A stretch of DNA of 64,000 nt from Cytophagaceae bacterium (lineage in GTDB: Bacteria; Bacteroidota; Bacteroidia; Cytophagales; Spirosomataceae): assembly GCA_947460975.1 (NCBI GenBank), contig CANHGO010000001.1, positions 434,001 through 498,000 on the forward strand, read 5' to 3'. The notes beneath the pieces were generated by a model that was not told the origin of the DNA, ran no database searches, and worked only from the letters and a program-made list of their open reading frames with translations. A program made the translations under genes and the position numbers. Shown here one piece after another: positions 36,216-44,916 of this stretch (its first letter is position 1; each line of letters begins with the position of its first letter).

Positions 36216-36250
36216 TACCCTTGCCAATCCTACAAGGCTTGGCAAGGGTA
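36216..36250. repeat. Hairpin repeat, copy 2 (downstream of the DUF1569 gene)
   Basis: A perfect 11-bp inverted repeat TACCCTTGCCA/TGGCAAGGGTA encloses a 13-base loop of the same layout as copy 1 (inner CCT/AGG with a 3-base tip). It begins 3 bases after the DUF1569 stop and could terminate both that gene and the convergent GH2 gene. Confidence 0.7.
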
Positions 36251-36280
36251 AGGGAGAAAAAGTTCCAGAAAAAGATAATT

Positions 36281-39046
36281 TTATTTCCGCAAAATCAAGA
36301 TACTCGGGTCATTGATATATCGGCCTGATTTAGCCCCATACAATGAAAGTCCATTGGGATATCCTTCTGGAACTTCTAATCGAATAGTCAATTTACCCGT
36401 TGCATTTGCGACTTCAATGGATGAGCGAGGCAAGGTGCATTGCACCCAATATCCATAGGTTCCGGGCTCGTCCAACTTATGATTTTGGGCTTGATAAAAC
36501 CACGATAATACTCCTTGGTGATCCGCCGGATCATCCTCCAAATCAAAGGAAGCAGCAAATTGTCCATTGGATAAAACCTTTACGACCGAAGGATTCTTTT
36601 TAACATCTGTTTGTGGATAGGCATTGGGATTTTTACTTGGATCAAAAGTTCCTTTGCCCAACATATAATCTCCATTCATTGCGCCAGAATTTGGCTTATC
36701 CTTTCCTAACATTGGTTTTGACGACGCCTCCACAAAAAAACTAACTTGGTCTATGGATTCCAAAGGCATCTTTGCCCAATCAAAAGTGTATTCAAAATAA
36801 CCTGACCCCGCTCCATTCATTTTATTTCCTAACACACCAGACCATTGTTTTTTAGACCATTCTGATTTTGAAATTTTATTCACCAGGACCGAAATTAAAA
36901 CTTGCTTAGGGTTTAAATTTATTTGTCCTTGCTCCACAATCAATGACACAAAGTTCTGATGCAAGACATGTCCGTTGCCATCTTCTAATTTCAATATCAA
37001 TGTGTTCAAGGACTTCTCCTCCGGCAAGGTTATCTCTAATGAATCCAAGGCTTTAACTGACCAAGGAGTCCAAACAATTTGCTTAGATTTAGACCACCAG
37101 TTTTTCTTCTCTCCTAATGCATTTTGTCCAGAAAATTCCATTTTTAGCACAAGCTCTTTGGGTAAGTCTGTGCCGCCAATTAAGGCTGATAAGGTTAAAG
37201 GAATTTTTAGTTTTTGGCCTCCTTTCCCAGCCCAGGCAATTTCCTGACCTGTCGACAAGTAAAAGGGCCCATGCAGATCTTTCAAAGTCATCCCTGGTGC
37301 CATAGCGCCTAATCCCGTTTCCTTTTCCGTACGATCAAATCGATAATACCCGTTCCACTCGTTAATGACATCGTGGTGTTCCGTGTATAACCAACCGGCC
37401 ATTTTTGGGAAATTACGAAATGAGTTCATCGCTTTATGGTAATCCCAGGTATAATCCACATCCCCTGAGCTTCCATCGTAGCCCCATACATTTCCAAATT
37501 CCGAATTAATCATCGGTTGGTTCCCCTGCTTATATCCTTTTTCAAAATTCCAAGTACTTCCTGGAAAGGTATTGTCCGATTGCTCCTTGTTGAACTTATC
37601 CCATTCATAGCCAGGTAAATATGAATGCCATGAGTGAATGTCCGTTTCTGTGTGTCCCTTTCCGCAACAAATCGAATTATCTTCAACTAACCGAGTAGGG
37701 TCTAAGGATTTAGCTTTTTTGTACACGTCAACCACCCACTTTTGTGTCTCAGGGGTATATACTCTGCTCTTTTTACCGTCAACCGTGATATCTGAAAGCA
37801 ATCCCCAAGTTTCATTAAAGGTAATCCAAGAAAAAATAGATGGATGGTTAAAATCTCTTCGAACCATTTGCTCCAAGGTGTATTCCGTTTCCTTTTGCAT
37901 GTCTGCATCTGGTGGACCCCAAGAATTAGGAACATCCGCCATGACTAATAAACCTAATTTGTCAGCCCAATACAGTTTTCTAGGCACTTCAATTTTAACA
38001 TGCGTACGAATTCCATTCAAACCAATTCGCTTACTGCGCATAATTTCCTCGCGCATAAAATCGTCGGTTGGGAAAGTATAAAAACCTTCTGGATGGTAGC
38101 TTTGGTCGAGGGCCAACTGTAAATAAACGGGCTTATTGTTGAGCGCGATGTATGGAATTGTGCTACCATGCAAATTCATCACGGATATTTTTCTCATCCC
38201 AAAATACCCCTTCACCTCATCGGATTTAACGCCCTCACCTACTTGAATCTGATAGGTATATAAAAATGGATCCTCCAATGACCATAGATGTGCATTAGGA
38301 ATTTTGATTTCAATTTGAGCCGTTTTGGCTCCCGCAGCAATCATTTGTGAACCTGAAAAACCGGCGGACAAAGTTACTTTGACCGAGGTTTTTTGTTTGA
38401 CTGGTGCGGCTAGTTCCACTTGGAATTTGGCTGTAGACTGATCAATATCCGGACTAACTTGGGCATAATCAACATATTGATCTCCACGCGATTCTAGATA
38501 AATGGTTTGCCAAATCCCTCGGGCGTTTCCATACCCTTGCTTTCCATATAGGGTAAACATCCGCCTTTTGTCATCTACGCGAATGTTTAATTGTTGTTTT
38601 TGACCTGATTTAAGAAATTTTGTCAAATCAAAAGAGAAGGGAGTATAGCCACCTTCATGTGAACCTATTTTTTGACCGTCCAAAAATACATCCGTTTTCC
38701 AATCACTTGCTCCGATCACCAAAAATGTCCGCTTAGATTGCCAGTTGGCCGGCACCTCAATCAAGCGCTGATACCAGGCAATATCCGTTTCATCCTTCAC
38801 GCCTGATAATTGGGAACCCCAGGGAAAAGGAACTTGAATTTTTAAAGGATATTTTTGCTGATTTTTTTCCCAATGTTCTTTGACACCCAAATCTTGGGGG
38901 TCAAATTTGAAATCCCATTCGCCATTTAAATTAATCCATTGGCTTCGCTCGAAGTCAGGCCTTGGATGCTCGGGAAGATAAGAGGATTGTTGGCCATATA
39001 AAAAAGTGACACTCAATAGCGCCAAAATTAACATTTTGATTTTCAT
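36281..39046 (-). CDS. Glycoside hydrolase family 2 protein
   Basis: Secreted exo-acting beta-glycosidase of 921 residues. A signal peptide covers residues 1-19 (ends FLYGQ). The sugar-binding domain follows (INLNGEWDFKFDP to about 190), then the immunoglobulin-like domain and the TIM barrel from about 300. The acid/base Glu is E412 in WITFNETWG and the nucleophile is E516 in PMINSEFGNVWGYD. A long C-terminal region (about 640-921) carries extra beta domains not clearly assigned. Beta-galactosidase, beta-glucuronidase and beta-mannosidase activities all occur in this family; sequence alone does not choose. The neighbouring CE12-GH28 gene suggests plant cell-wall sugars. Confidence 0.9.
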   Translation of the reverse strand: MKIKMLILALLSVTFLYGQQSSYLPEHPRPDFERSQWINLNGEWDFKFDPQDLGVKEHWEKNQQKYPLKIQVPFPWGSQLSGVKDETDIAWYQRLIEVPANWQSKRTFLVIGASDWKTDVFLDGQKIGSHEGGYTPFSFDLTKFLKSGQKQQLNIRVDDKRRMFTLYGKQGYGNARGIWQTIYLESRGDQYVDYAQVSPDIDQSTAKFQVELAAPVKQKTSVKVTLSAGFSGSQMIAAGAKTAQIEIKIPNAHLWSLEDPFLYTYQIQVGEGVKSDEVKGYFGMRKISVMNLHGSTIPYIALNNKPVYLQLALDQSYHPEGFYTFPTDDFMREEIMRSKRIGLNGIRTHVKIEVPRKLYWADKLGLLVMADVPNSWGPPDADMQKETEYTLEQMVRRDFNHPSIFSWITFNETWGLLSDITVDGKKSRVYTPETQKWVVDVYKKAKSLDPTRLVEDNSICCGKGHTETDIHSWHSYLPGYEWDKFNKEQSDNTFPGSTWNFEKGYKQGNQPMINSEFGNVWGYDGSSGDVDYTWDYHKAMNSFRNFPKMAGWLYTEHHDVINEWNGYYRFDRTEKETGLGAMAPGMTLKDLHGPFYLSTGQEIAWAGKGGQKLKIPLTLSALIGGTDLPKELVLKMEFSGQNALGEKKNWWSKSKQIVWTPWSVKALDSLEITLPEEKSLNTLILKLEDGNGHVLHQNFVSLIVEQGQINLNPKQVLISVLVNKISKSEWSKKQWSGVLGNKMNGAGSGYFEYTFDWAKMPLESIDQVSFFVEASSKPMLGKDKPNSGAMNGDYMLGKGTFDPSKNPNAYPQTDVKKNPSVVKVLSNGQFAASFDLEDDPADHQGVLSWFYQAQNHKLDEPGTYGYWVQCTLPRSSIEVANATGKLTIRLEVPEGYPNGLSLYGAKSGRYINDPSILILRK

Positions 39047-39133
39047 AGTATTTATTAATAGGTATTTGAGGCAAAATTGGGTAAAAAAAATTAAAAAACG
39101 GATAATTTTTAATTTAAAAGGTAATTTTACGTC

Positions 39134-40159
39134 ATGACCAGTTTAGAAGAATTAAAAAAGAAAATACCAACTCAGATTGCTGTAATTGGTGGAGGAAGTT
39201 GGGCTACGGCGTTAGTAAAAATTCTTTCAGAGAATCAGGTAAAAATTAAGTGGTGGATCCGTAGAAAAGCGGATGTTGATTTCATCAGAAAATACAACCA
39301 CAATCCAAGCTATTTAACTGACGTTGCGATTAATCCACGCAAGGTAAAGACATACAATAAAATGTCTGAGGCTTTAAACGGCGTCGAATATATCATTTTA
39401 GCCATACCTGCCGCCTTTATTCCGGCTACTTTAAAGGACTTAAATAAGAAACACTTTGAGGGGAAAAAAGTGGTTTCAGCCATCAAAGGCATGATTCCTG
39501 AGGAAAATTTATTGGTTACTGATTGGTTAACCCGAGAATTTAATTTGCCCATCGGGCAAACATGTGTGATTGCCGGACCTTGTCACGCGGAGGAGGTTGC
39601 CTTAGAAAAGCAATCCTATTTGACCATTGCATCTCCTAATATTGATGTGGCAAAATCATTTGCTAATTTACTGAATTGCCGATTTTTACAGGCGAATGCG
39701 ATTGCTGATTTATATGGAGTGGAGTATTGCGCCGTCATTAAAAACATCATTGCGATTGCTTGCGGTATCACTAGAGGCCTCGGATTTGGGGACAATTTTC
39801 AAGCGGTTTTGGTCAGTAATGCCATGCAAGAAATTAAGATATTTTTAGATGAAATCTATCCCAAAGAGAATCGGGATTTAAATAACTCAGGGTATTTAGG
39901 GGACTTATTGGTTACAGCATATTCGCAATTCTCTCGAAACAGAACTTTTGGAAATATGATTGGCAAAGGATATTCTGTGAAATCAGCACAGATTGAGATG
40001 AATATGATTGCCGAGGGTTATTATGCCGTTCGAAGTATTTACTTGATTTCAAAACAGCATCATATAAAATTACCGATCATCGATGCCGTCTACCACATTG
40101 TCTACGAAAAGACAAATCCGTTAATCGAGATGAATAAGTTAAAAGGTTATCTTAAATAA
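39134..40159 (+). CDS. gpsA: NAD(P)H-dependent glycerol-3-phosphate dehydrogenase
   Basis: Reduces dihydroxyacetone phosphate to sn-glycerol-3-phosphate for phospholipid synthesis. 341 residues. The N-terminal dinucleotide motif IAVIGGGSWATALVKIL is at 17-33, with AIPAAFIPATL and SAIKGM of the family following. The catalytic Lys region is GVEYCAVIKNIIAIACGITRGLGFGDNF, and the closing region NRTFGNMIGKG fits GpsA. It works opposite to GlpD (9.3-10.9 kb). The 3' end overlaps the convergent HIT gene by 8 bases. Confidence 0.93.
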   Translation: MTSLEELKKKIPTQIAVIGGGSWATALVKILSENQVKIKWWIRRKADVDFIRKYNHNPSYLTDVAINPRKVKTYNKMSEALNGVEYIILAIPAAFIPATLKDLNKKHFEGKKVVSAIKGMIPEENLLVTDWLTREFNLPIGQTCVIAGPCHAEEVALEKQSYLTIASPNIDVAKSFANLLNCRFLQANAIADLYGVEYCAVIKNIIAIACGITRGLGFGDNFQAVLVSNAMQEIKIFLDEIYPKENRDLNNSGYLGDLLVTAYSQFSRNRTFGNMIGKGYSVKSAQIEMNMIAEGYYAVRSIYLISKQHHIKLPIIDAVYHIVYEKTNPLIEMNKLKGYLK

Positions 40160-40544
40160 AAGACCGAATGAGTTCCGCCGTTTTTGCGAGAGACTCTTGG
40201 CTCAGTTTCAATTTCTCTTGGGAAAAATTAATGTCCAACATCCGATTTAAAGGAACCAGGTGCACATGGGCATGAGGTACTTCTAGGCCGATAACGGCTA
40301 CACCAATGCGCTTACAAGGGATTGCCTTTTTGATCGCTGGAGCTATGCGCTGAGCAAATTTCATTAATCCAGCTAAAACCTCTGGATCTAGATCAAAAAT
40401 ATAGTCGATTTCTTGTTTGGGAATCACCAAGGTGTGGCCTTCTACCAAAGGCATCACGTCTAAGAAAGCTAAAAATTGGTCGTCCTCGGCAATCTTGTAA
40501 CAAGGAATTTCACCCTGAACAATTTTAGAAAATATAGAGCTCAT
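40152..40544 (-). CDS. HIT family nucleotide-binding hydrolase
   Basis: Histidine-triad protein of 130 residues, the standard size of the HINT/HIT branch that hydrolyses purine nucleotide phosphoramidates. The family opening SIFSKIVQGEIPCYKIAEDDQFLAFLD is present, then GHTLVIPK, and the triad motif HAHVHLVP. It lies 2 bases downstream of kup on the same strand and probably is translated from the same mRNA; a functional link is not evident. Confidence 0.94.
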   Translation of the reverse strand: MSSIFSKIVQGEIPCYKIAEDDQFLAFLDVMPLVEGHTLVIPKQEIDYIFDLDPEVLAGLMKFAQRIAPAIKKAIPCKRIGVAVIGLEVPHAHVHLVPLNRMLDINFSQEKLKLSQESLAKTAELIRSFI

Positions 40545-40546
40545 GG

Positions 40547-42508
40547 TTAATCGATACGTCTTAGATTACACTTGGAAACAGGCTTAATAATCAAAGGCAC
40601 TTTTTCCAATTTTACGGCATCACTATCTAAACCAAACCACTTGTCTTCCGAAGGAGTAAACTGTTTCACAAAGAAATAAGCCTTCATTACCATTCGGTCT
40701 AAGAGTGGTAATTCATTATCAAACGATAAGAACTTTTCAAGTACGACAAATCGGAAGTCGCCAATGACATTTTGTTCATTCAAGGATTTATATCGAGAAG
40801 TAATATCCACCTCTCCTCTTGAGACCATTTCCTCTACAACCTTTCGGAAGTATAAGTTGATCCGTTGTTCCACTCGGAAACCTAATTTAAAATTAACTTT
40901 GATGATGTCATCTTTCTCAATCACCGTTACTTTATAATCCATCGTATATGGCTCATCTAGCGTATCTACATGGACAAACCAATAAATATCAGCCTTTTTG
41001 GGACGACGCTGAAAGATGGAATAAATGATTTTTGATTCAATATCGGTGACCCTACCAGCATTCGACATAAAAACTAAATGCGTAGCATATTTAGGAATCG
41101 TATCGTCATTACTTAAATCCTTTAAGGGTTCAATGTACTCCGACAAAGGCTCGTATTCGGTCAATTTATTTTTAATGCGGGAAGCTCTAAACCACACCCA
41201 CATTACCAATATAATCACTCCTGCAATGAACAGAGAGACATAACCCCCATGGGAAAATTTCTGCAAATTAGCGACCAAGAAAGAGCCTTCCAAGGAGACA
41301 TAGACCAATAAGAAAAGTAGGATCCACCACATATCTACCTTCTTTATATGAAGGTAATAAGCCATTAAAGAGGTGGTCATTAGCATGGTCAAAGTAATTG
41401 CTAGGCCATAAGCAGCCTCCATATTGGTGGATTCCTTAAACCATAAAACAACTCCTACGCAACCCATCCACAATAAAATATTGACGGAGGGTACATATAA
41501 TTGACCCTTTTGATCAGATGGATAAACCAAGCGTACTTTAGGCCAAAAATTGAGTCGAATCGCCTCAGAAATCAAGGTAAAAGATCCAGAAATTAATGCC
41601 TGACTGGCAATTACTGCGGCAGCCGTAGCGACCATAATTCCAGAGAATAAAAATTCACGCGGAAGTAATTCGAAAATAGGTTTCCGTCCATCCAAGGTCA
41701 TTCCTTGATGTGCTAAAAGCCAAGCACCCTGACCAAAATATTGAAGTAGTAAAGTGATTTTGACAAAAATCCAACTTACTCGAATATTGCCACGGCCACA
41801 ATGTCCTAAATCTGAATATAGTGCTTCTGCTCCTGTTGTACATAAAAATACCGCACCTAAAGCCCAAAATCCAGAAGTTCCAGATTGGTGCGTGGTTAAT
41901 AATTCCCAAGCGTACATTGGAGAAATGGCACGCAAAATAGTCCAATCATTTTGTATCCAGATAATTCCAAAAAGTCCCAACATGGAAAACCATAAAAGCA
42001 TGATCGGCCCAAATAACTTACCTACCACCTTCGTTCCAAAAATTTGAAAAATAAAGAGAATGGTTAAAATAAATATGACCAGTGGAACCGTGTCTGTAAC
42101 ATAAGGAGTGCCATCTGGATGATGAAGCATACGCAAACCCTCCACCGCAGAAGCGACTGAGATAGGAGGCGTGATAATTCCATCCGCAAGCAATGTCGCC
42201 CCGCCAATAATGGCTGGTAAGGTCAACCATTTTGCATGACGCCTCACTAATGCAAAAAGGGCAAAAATTCCGCCCTCACCCTTATTATCTGCACGAAGAA
42301 TTAATATCACATATTTAAGTGTAGTTTGTAATGTCAAGGTCCAAAAAATACAAGATAAGCCTCCTAAAACCGTAAGAGAATTGATGGGCTCATCTCCTAT
42401 GACCGCTTGCATCACATAAAGTGGAGAAGTACCAATATCCCCATAAATGATCCCCATGGCTACCAAAAGTCCGGCGGCCGTGAATTTATTTTTGTGTTTT
42501 TGCTCCAT
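40547..42508 (-). CDS. kup: KUP family potassium uptake protein
   Basis: Proton-coupled low-affinity potassium importer of 653 residues. About twelve membrane helices fill residues 12-440, starting with the signature ALGIIYGDIGTSPLY-like segment (MGIIYGDIGTSPLYVMQAV). Other KUP pieces are GEGGIFALFALVRRHAKW, LLADGIITPPISVASAVEGL, and GTTGAEALYSDLGH-like CTTGAEALYSDLGHCG. A soluble cytoplasmic C-terminal domain of about 200 residues follows. A well-formed promoter lies about 110 bases upstream with a palindrome over its -33 box. Confidence 0.96.
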   Translation of the reverse strand: MEQKHKNKFTAAGLLVAMGIIYGDIGTSPLYVMQAVIGDEPINSLTVLGGLSCIFWTLTLQTTLKYVILILRADNKGEGGIFALFALVRRHAKWLTLPAIIGGATLLADGIITPPISVASAVEGLRMLHHPDGTPYVTDTVPLVIFILTILFIFQIFGTKVVGKLFGPIMLLWFSMLGLFGIIWIQNDWTILRAISPMYAWELLTTHQSGTSGFWALGAVFLCTTGAEALYSDLGHCGRGNIRVSWIFVKITLLLQYFGQGAWLLAHQGMTLDGRKPIFELLPREFLFSGIMVATAAAVIASQALISGSFTLISEAIRLNFWPKVRLVYPSDQKGQLYVPSVNILLWMGCVGVVLWFKESTNMEAAYGLAITLTMLMTTSLMAYYLHIKKVDMWWILLFLLVYVSLEGSFLVANLQKFSHGGYVSLFIAGVIILVMWVWFRASRIKNKLTEYEPLSEYIEPLKDLSNDDTIPKYATHLVFMSNAGRVTDIESKIIYSIFQRRPKKADIYWFVHVDTLDEPYTMDYKVTVIEKDDIIKVNFKLGFRVEQRINLYFRKVVEEMVSRGEVDITSRYKSLNEQNVIGDFRFVVLEKFLSFDNELPLLDRMVMKAYFFVKQFTPSEDKWFGLDSDAVKLEKVPLIIKPVSKCNLRRID

Positions 42509-42626
42509 TACTAATAATAGCGTGATAAAATTTTATTCAAATCGGAATTAATATGGTTAGAATACAAGTTTTACAAAAAATTGTACTATTTGTTTGTGAA
42601 TATTTAAATATTTCAAGAAACGGAGG

Positions 42627-42656
42627 CAAATATACCTTCAATTTTGATATATCAAA
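42627..42656 (-). promoter_or_regulatory. Promoter of kup with overlapping palindrome
   Basis: On the minus strand: TTTG at 42656-42653, 18 bases, then TATATTTG at 42634-42627 followed by C. Both boxes and the spacing are textbook for Bacteroidetes. A perfect 14-bp palindrome TTTGATATATCAAA (42643-42656) covers the -33 box and could bind a repressor. The leader is about 110 bases. Confidence 0.6.
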
Positions 42657-42711
42657 TAGGGTTTTGATTTTTTCTTGATTGGGATGAGATAAGTGGCTGT
42701 TGGCCAGTAAC

Positions 42712-44106
42712 TTATTGTATATAATAATACCCGAAAATAATGTTCATTTCATCTTCAGAAGTCAATCCAAAGCCTAATGCCTTATTGGTATTATTCACAT
42801 AGGTAACCACTGAAGTCAATCCTTCGCCTTCTTTTAAAACGATTGGCTTTGCGTAATTGATGACTTTAGGATGAGCCCAATCGTTGTCTTCGTAAATAAT
42901 TTCCCCATCACGCGCTCCTCCCTTAATTTTAATTTGGAATAGTTTCCCTCTTTCATGGGAATGTGAGGTGAGCGACACAATTACAATCGATTTGCCAGAA
43001 CCTTTCACAAAACCATCAAAATTATAAAAGTCCTTCGTAATGACGGTCGTTTGATTGGGGGGAAGCGTAAAACTAGAATTATTAAAATCGATCATGCTAA
43101 CCACATTTTTTACTTGTGATGCGGGAACCGTATACAGATTCACATAGTTTTCTCCATATAAATTTTCTTTCGTTTTATTGAAATAATGGGGATTTAAATC
43201 GACCGAACTATTCGCGGGAAGTCTTAGCGCAGTACCTTCTGGAAAAGAATAGTCTGAATTTGGATCCGTACCCCCACCTAAAAAGACATGATTCGACATC
43301 TGAAAAACGGTGTTTATATTGAGCGAATTATCCAGATTTCTTAAATCTCGCATTTCATCCATAGCAGGTAAAAGAACTTTTGATCTGAAATCATACACCA
43401 CTAAATGATGGCTATTGGGTCTCGACTTAAGTTTGATCCGAGAAATGTAAACGGGTTCGGTGTTATTCAAAGGCCGACGAACAAAAATCTCGCGTTCAAA
43501 ATTAGGTGGAACGATGAATCGATCCACTTTCAATTGAAATCCAGTTTTTCCCTCTTTTAAAGGGGAGTCTAAAGCTGAAAAATTACTGGGTTCAGCGAAA
43601 CTCGGCGTGGTATCATCTAATAATTTAGCATCCACCACTTCTCCTTTATCTGGTGCACCTGCTTCTATCCATTTTTGCACGAAGTCCAATTGGCCTTTAC
43701 TCACCGGTTTTCCACCCAAAGGCATAGGAGCCCCATAATTAGCCGCCGCATGATGACTTAAATCCCAATTTAACTTATGAAATAAAAGACTTTCGGCCGA
43801 TGAAAATTTCTTAACCCTTTGTAGTTTGTTGGCTACTGCAACCGAATTTTTGGGAGTAGTCCCAATTAAATTTCCGTACGCAAGTCCTTTCGTTAACACT
43901 AAACCATGCTGAGCATATGAGGCATCTTGAATAGACAAATGGCATCCAGAGGTAGCGCAACTAGGACTTAATAATTTATCTTGCAATAAGTCAAACGAGT
44001 TAATCGTTGCAGCCTGAGAAATGGGGCTTACCGGCACATCGACAGCAGATTTGCTACATGCAAATAAACTCAAGGTCAATAAAACAACATATAAGCTATT
44101 TTTCAT
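42712..44106 (-). CDS. Heme- and copper-binding lipoprotein (PHM/DBM-like monooxygenase)
   Basis: A 464-residue lipoprotein (lipobox FAC, Cys17). The N-terminal part looks like a cytochrome c domain: C50-ATSG-C55-H56, a CX4CH variant rather than CXXCH, with a likely Met128 ligand in GAPMPLGG and the closing LDFVQKWIEAGAP. The C-terminal part resembles copper type II ascorbate-dependent monooxygenases. All six copper ligands can be placed: H233-H234 and H307 for one site, H382, H384 and M454 (DEMNIIFGYYY) for the other. It would sit in the periplasm or at the surface and hydroxylate an unknown substrate. The start ATG overlaps the upstream AlbA_2 gene stop by 4 bases. Confidence 0.8.
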   Translation of the reverse strand: MKNSLYVVLLTLSLFACSKSAVDVPVSPISQAATINSFDLLQDKLLSPSCATSGCHLSIQDASYAQHGLVLTKGLAYGNLIGTTPKNSVAVANKLQRVKKFSSAESLLFHKLNWDLSHHAAANYGAPMPLGGKPVSKGQLDFVQKWIEAGAPDKGEVVDAKLLDDTTPSFAEPSNFSALDSPLKEGKTGFQLKVDRFIVPPNFEREIFVRRPLNNTEPVYISRIKLKSRPNSHHLVVYDFRSKVLLPAMDEMRDLRNLDNSLNINTVFQMSNHVFLGGGTDPNSDYSFPEGTALRLPANSSVDLNPHYFNKTKENLYGENYVNLYTVPASQVKNVVSMIDFNNSSFTLPPNQTTVITKDFYNFDGFVKGSGKSIVIVSLTSHSHERGKLFQIKIKGGARDGEIIYEDNDWAHPKVINYAKPIVLKEGEGLTSVVTYVNNTNKALGFGLTSEDEMNIIFGYYYIQ

Positions 44107-44798
44107 TTCAAGGAATATTGATCAAAAGATTCTCCAGGTATTATGGTTAAAACATGGGTCAAAACTAATAAAACTAATTTCCTTGACGCAATCCACACAG
44201 GCAATTTATTTAATGTGGCAAATTCTTCCAAGGTTATCGTAGGGGTATTTCGCAGATATTCCATCAACCAGCGTTCAGAATCTCCATAGGAAAACTGAAC
44301 TCCCTCTTGGTTTTCACGCCTCAAAATCTGCTTCATTTCCTTACTTGCCTGCACTGTCCTGTCTTTAATCCGAACAAAACACTGCGGATGGGAATCGGTG
44401 CTTAGTTGGACAAAGTGCGGTTTATCCACACTTTCAAATACCTGATAAACTAAAACGGTCCGACCATTTTCCAAAGAAATTGGGTAAGCAGTATATGAAA
44501 AAGCAGGAAAGCAATATTTTTCAATGGCACGCTCTAATAAAAATTGTTCTTCTTCGGCAAACTTAAGGCCTTCGATTTGTCCTTCATCCGACACCCCTAA
44601 AAACAAATGGCCTCCATCTGTGTTGGCAAAGGCCACCAATTCCTTGATAATCTTCTCAGGAAACTTCACCTTCATCTTAAATTCAAGTCGCTGCCCTTCT
44701 CCATGACGAACCAAATTTTTTAGATTTTTCAAATCTAAAAAATCATTTTCATGCTCCCAATTGGTAGATTCCAATAAAATTTCTGATCCCGATCTCAT
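44103..44798 (-). CDS. AlbA_2 (Schlafen-like) putative DNA-binding protein
   Basis: A 231-residue cytoplasmic protein. Residues 30-160 match the AlbA_2/Schlafen-like domain: GEGQRLEFKMKVKFPEKIIKELVAFANTDGGHLFLGVSDEGQIEGL is its hallmark, then KPHFVQ and CFVRIKDRTVQAS. The C-terminus (about 185-231) may be a small helix-turn-helix. Such proteins are often called ATP-binding or transcriptional regulators, but their role is generally unproven. The gene overlaps the copper-heme lipoprotein gene by ATGA, so the pair is cotranscribed. Confidence 0.83.
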   Translation of the reverse strand: MRSGSEILLESTNWEHENDFLDLKNLKNLVRHGEGQRLEFKMKVKFPEKIIKELVAFANTDGGHLFLGVSDEGQIEGLKFAEEEQFLLERAIEKYCFPAFSYTAYPISLENGRTVLVYQVFESVDKPHFVQLSTDSHPQCFVRIKDRTVQASKEMKQILRRENQEGVQFSYGDSERWLMEYLRNTPTITLEEFATLNKLPVWIASRKLVLLVLTHVLTIIPGESFDQYSLK

Positions 44799-44894
44799 AA
44801 GCTATTAAACTCATTTCAATTTACAAAAGTTTTCAAATTAAGCGATTAACGAAAAAATATTTTTGCTTAGTATAGTTATTCAATAGACATTGTG

Positions 44895-44902
44895 TATTTT
44901 TG
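44895..44902 (+). promoter_or_regulatory. Candidate -7 promoter box for cysH-cysD-cysN
   Basis: TATTTTTG matches TAnnTTTG and lies 14 bases before the cysH ATG at 44917, giving a leader of a few bases only. No sulfur-responsive site or riboswitch is seen. Confidence 0.45.
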
Positions 44903-44916
44903 TCAAAATTTAAAAA

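Noticed and set aside
37638-38081. Plus-strand frame of 147 codons inside the GH2 gene
   Set aside because: It is antisense to the catalytic barrel, including the acid/base Glu region. There is no independent evidence for a gene.
39088-39115. 10-bp inverted repeat AAATTAAAAA/TTTTTAATTT before gpsA
   Set aside because: The arms are made only of A and T in an AT-rich gap, so the match is easily due to chance. It has no T-run or fitting position for a terminator.
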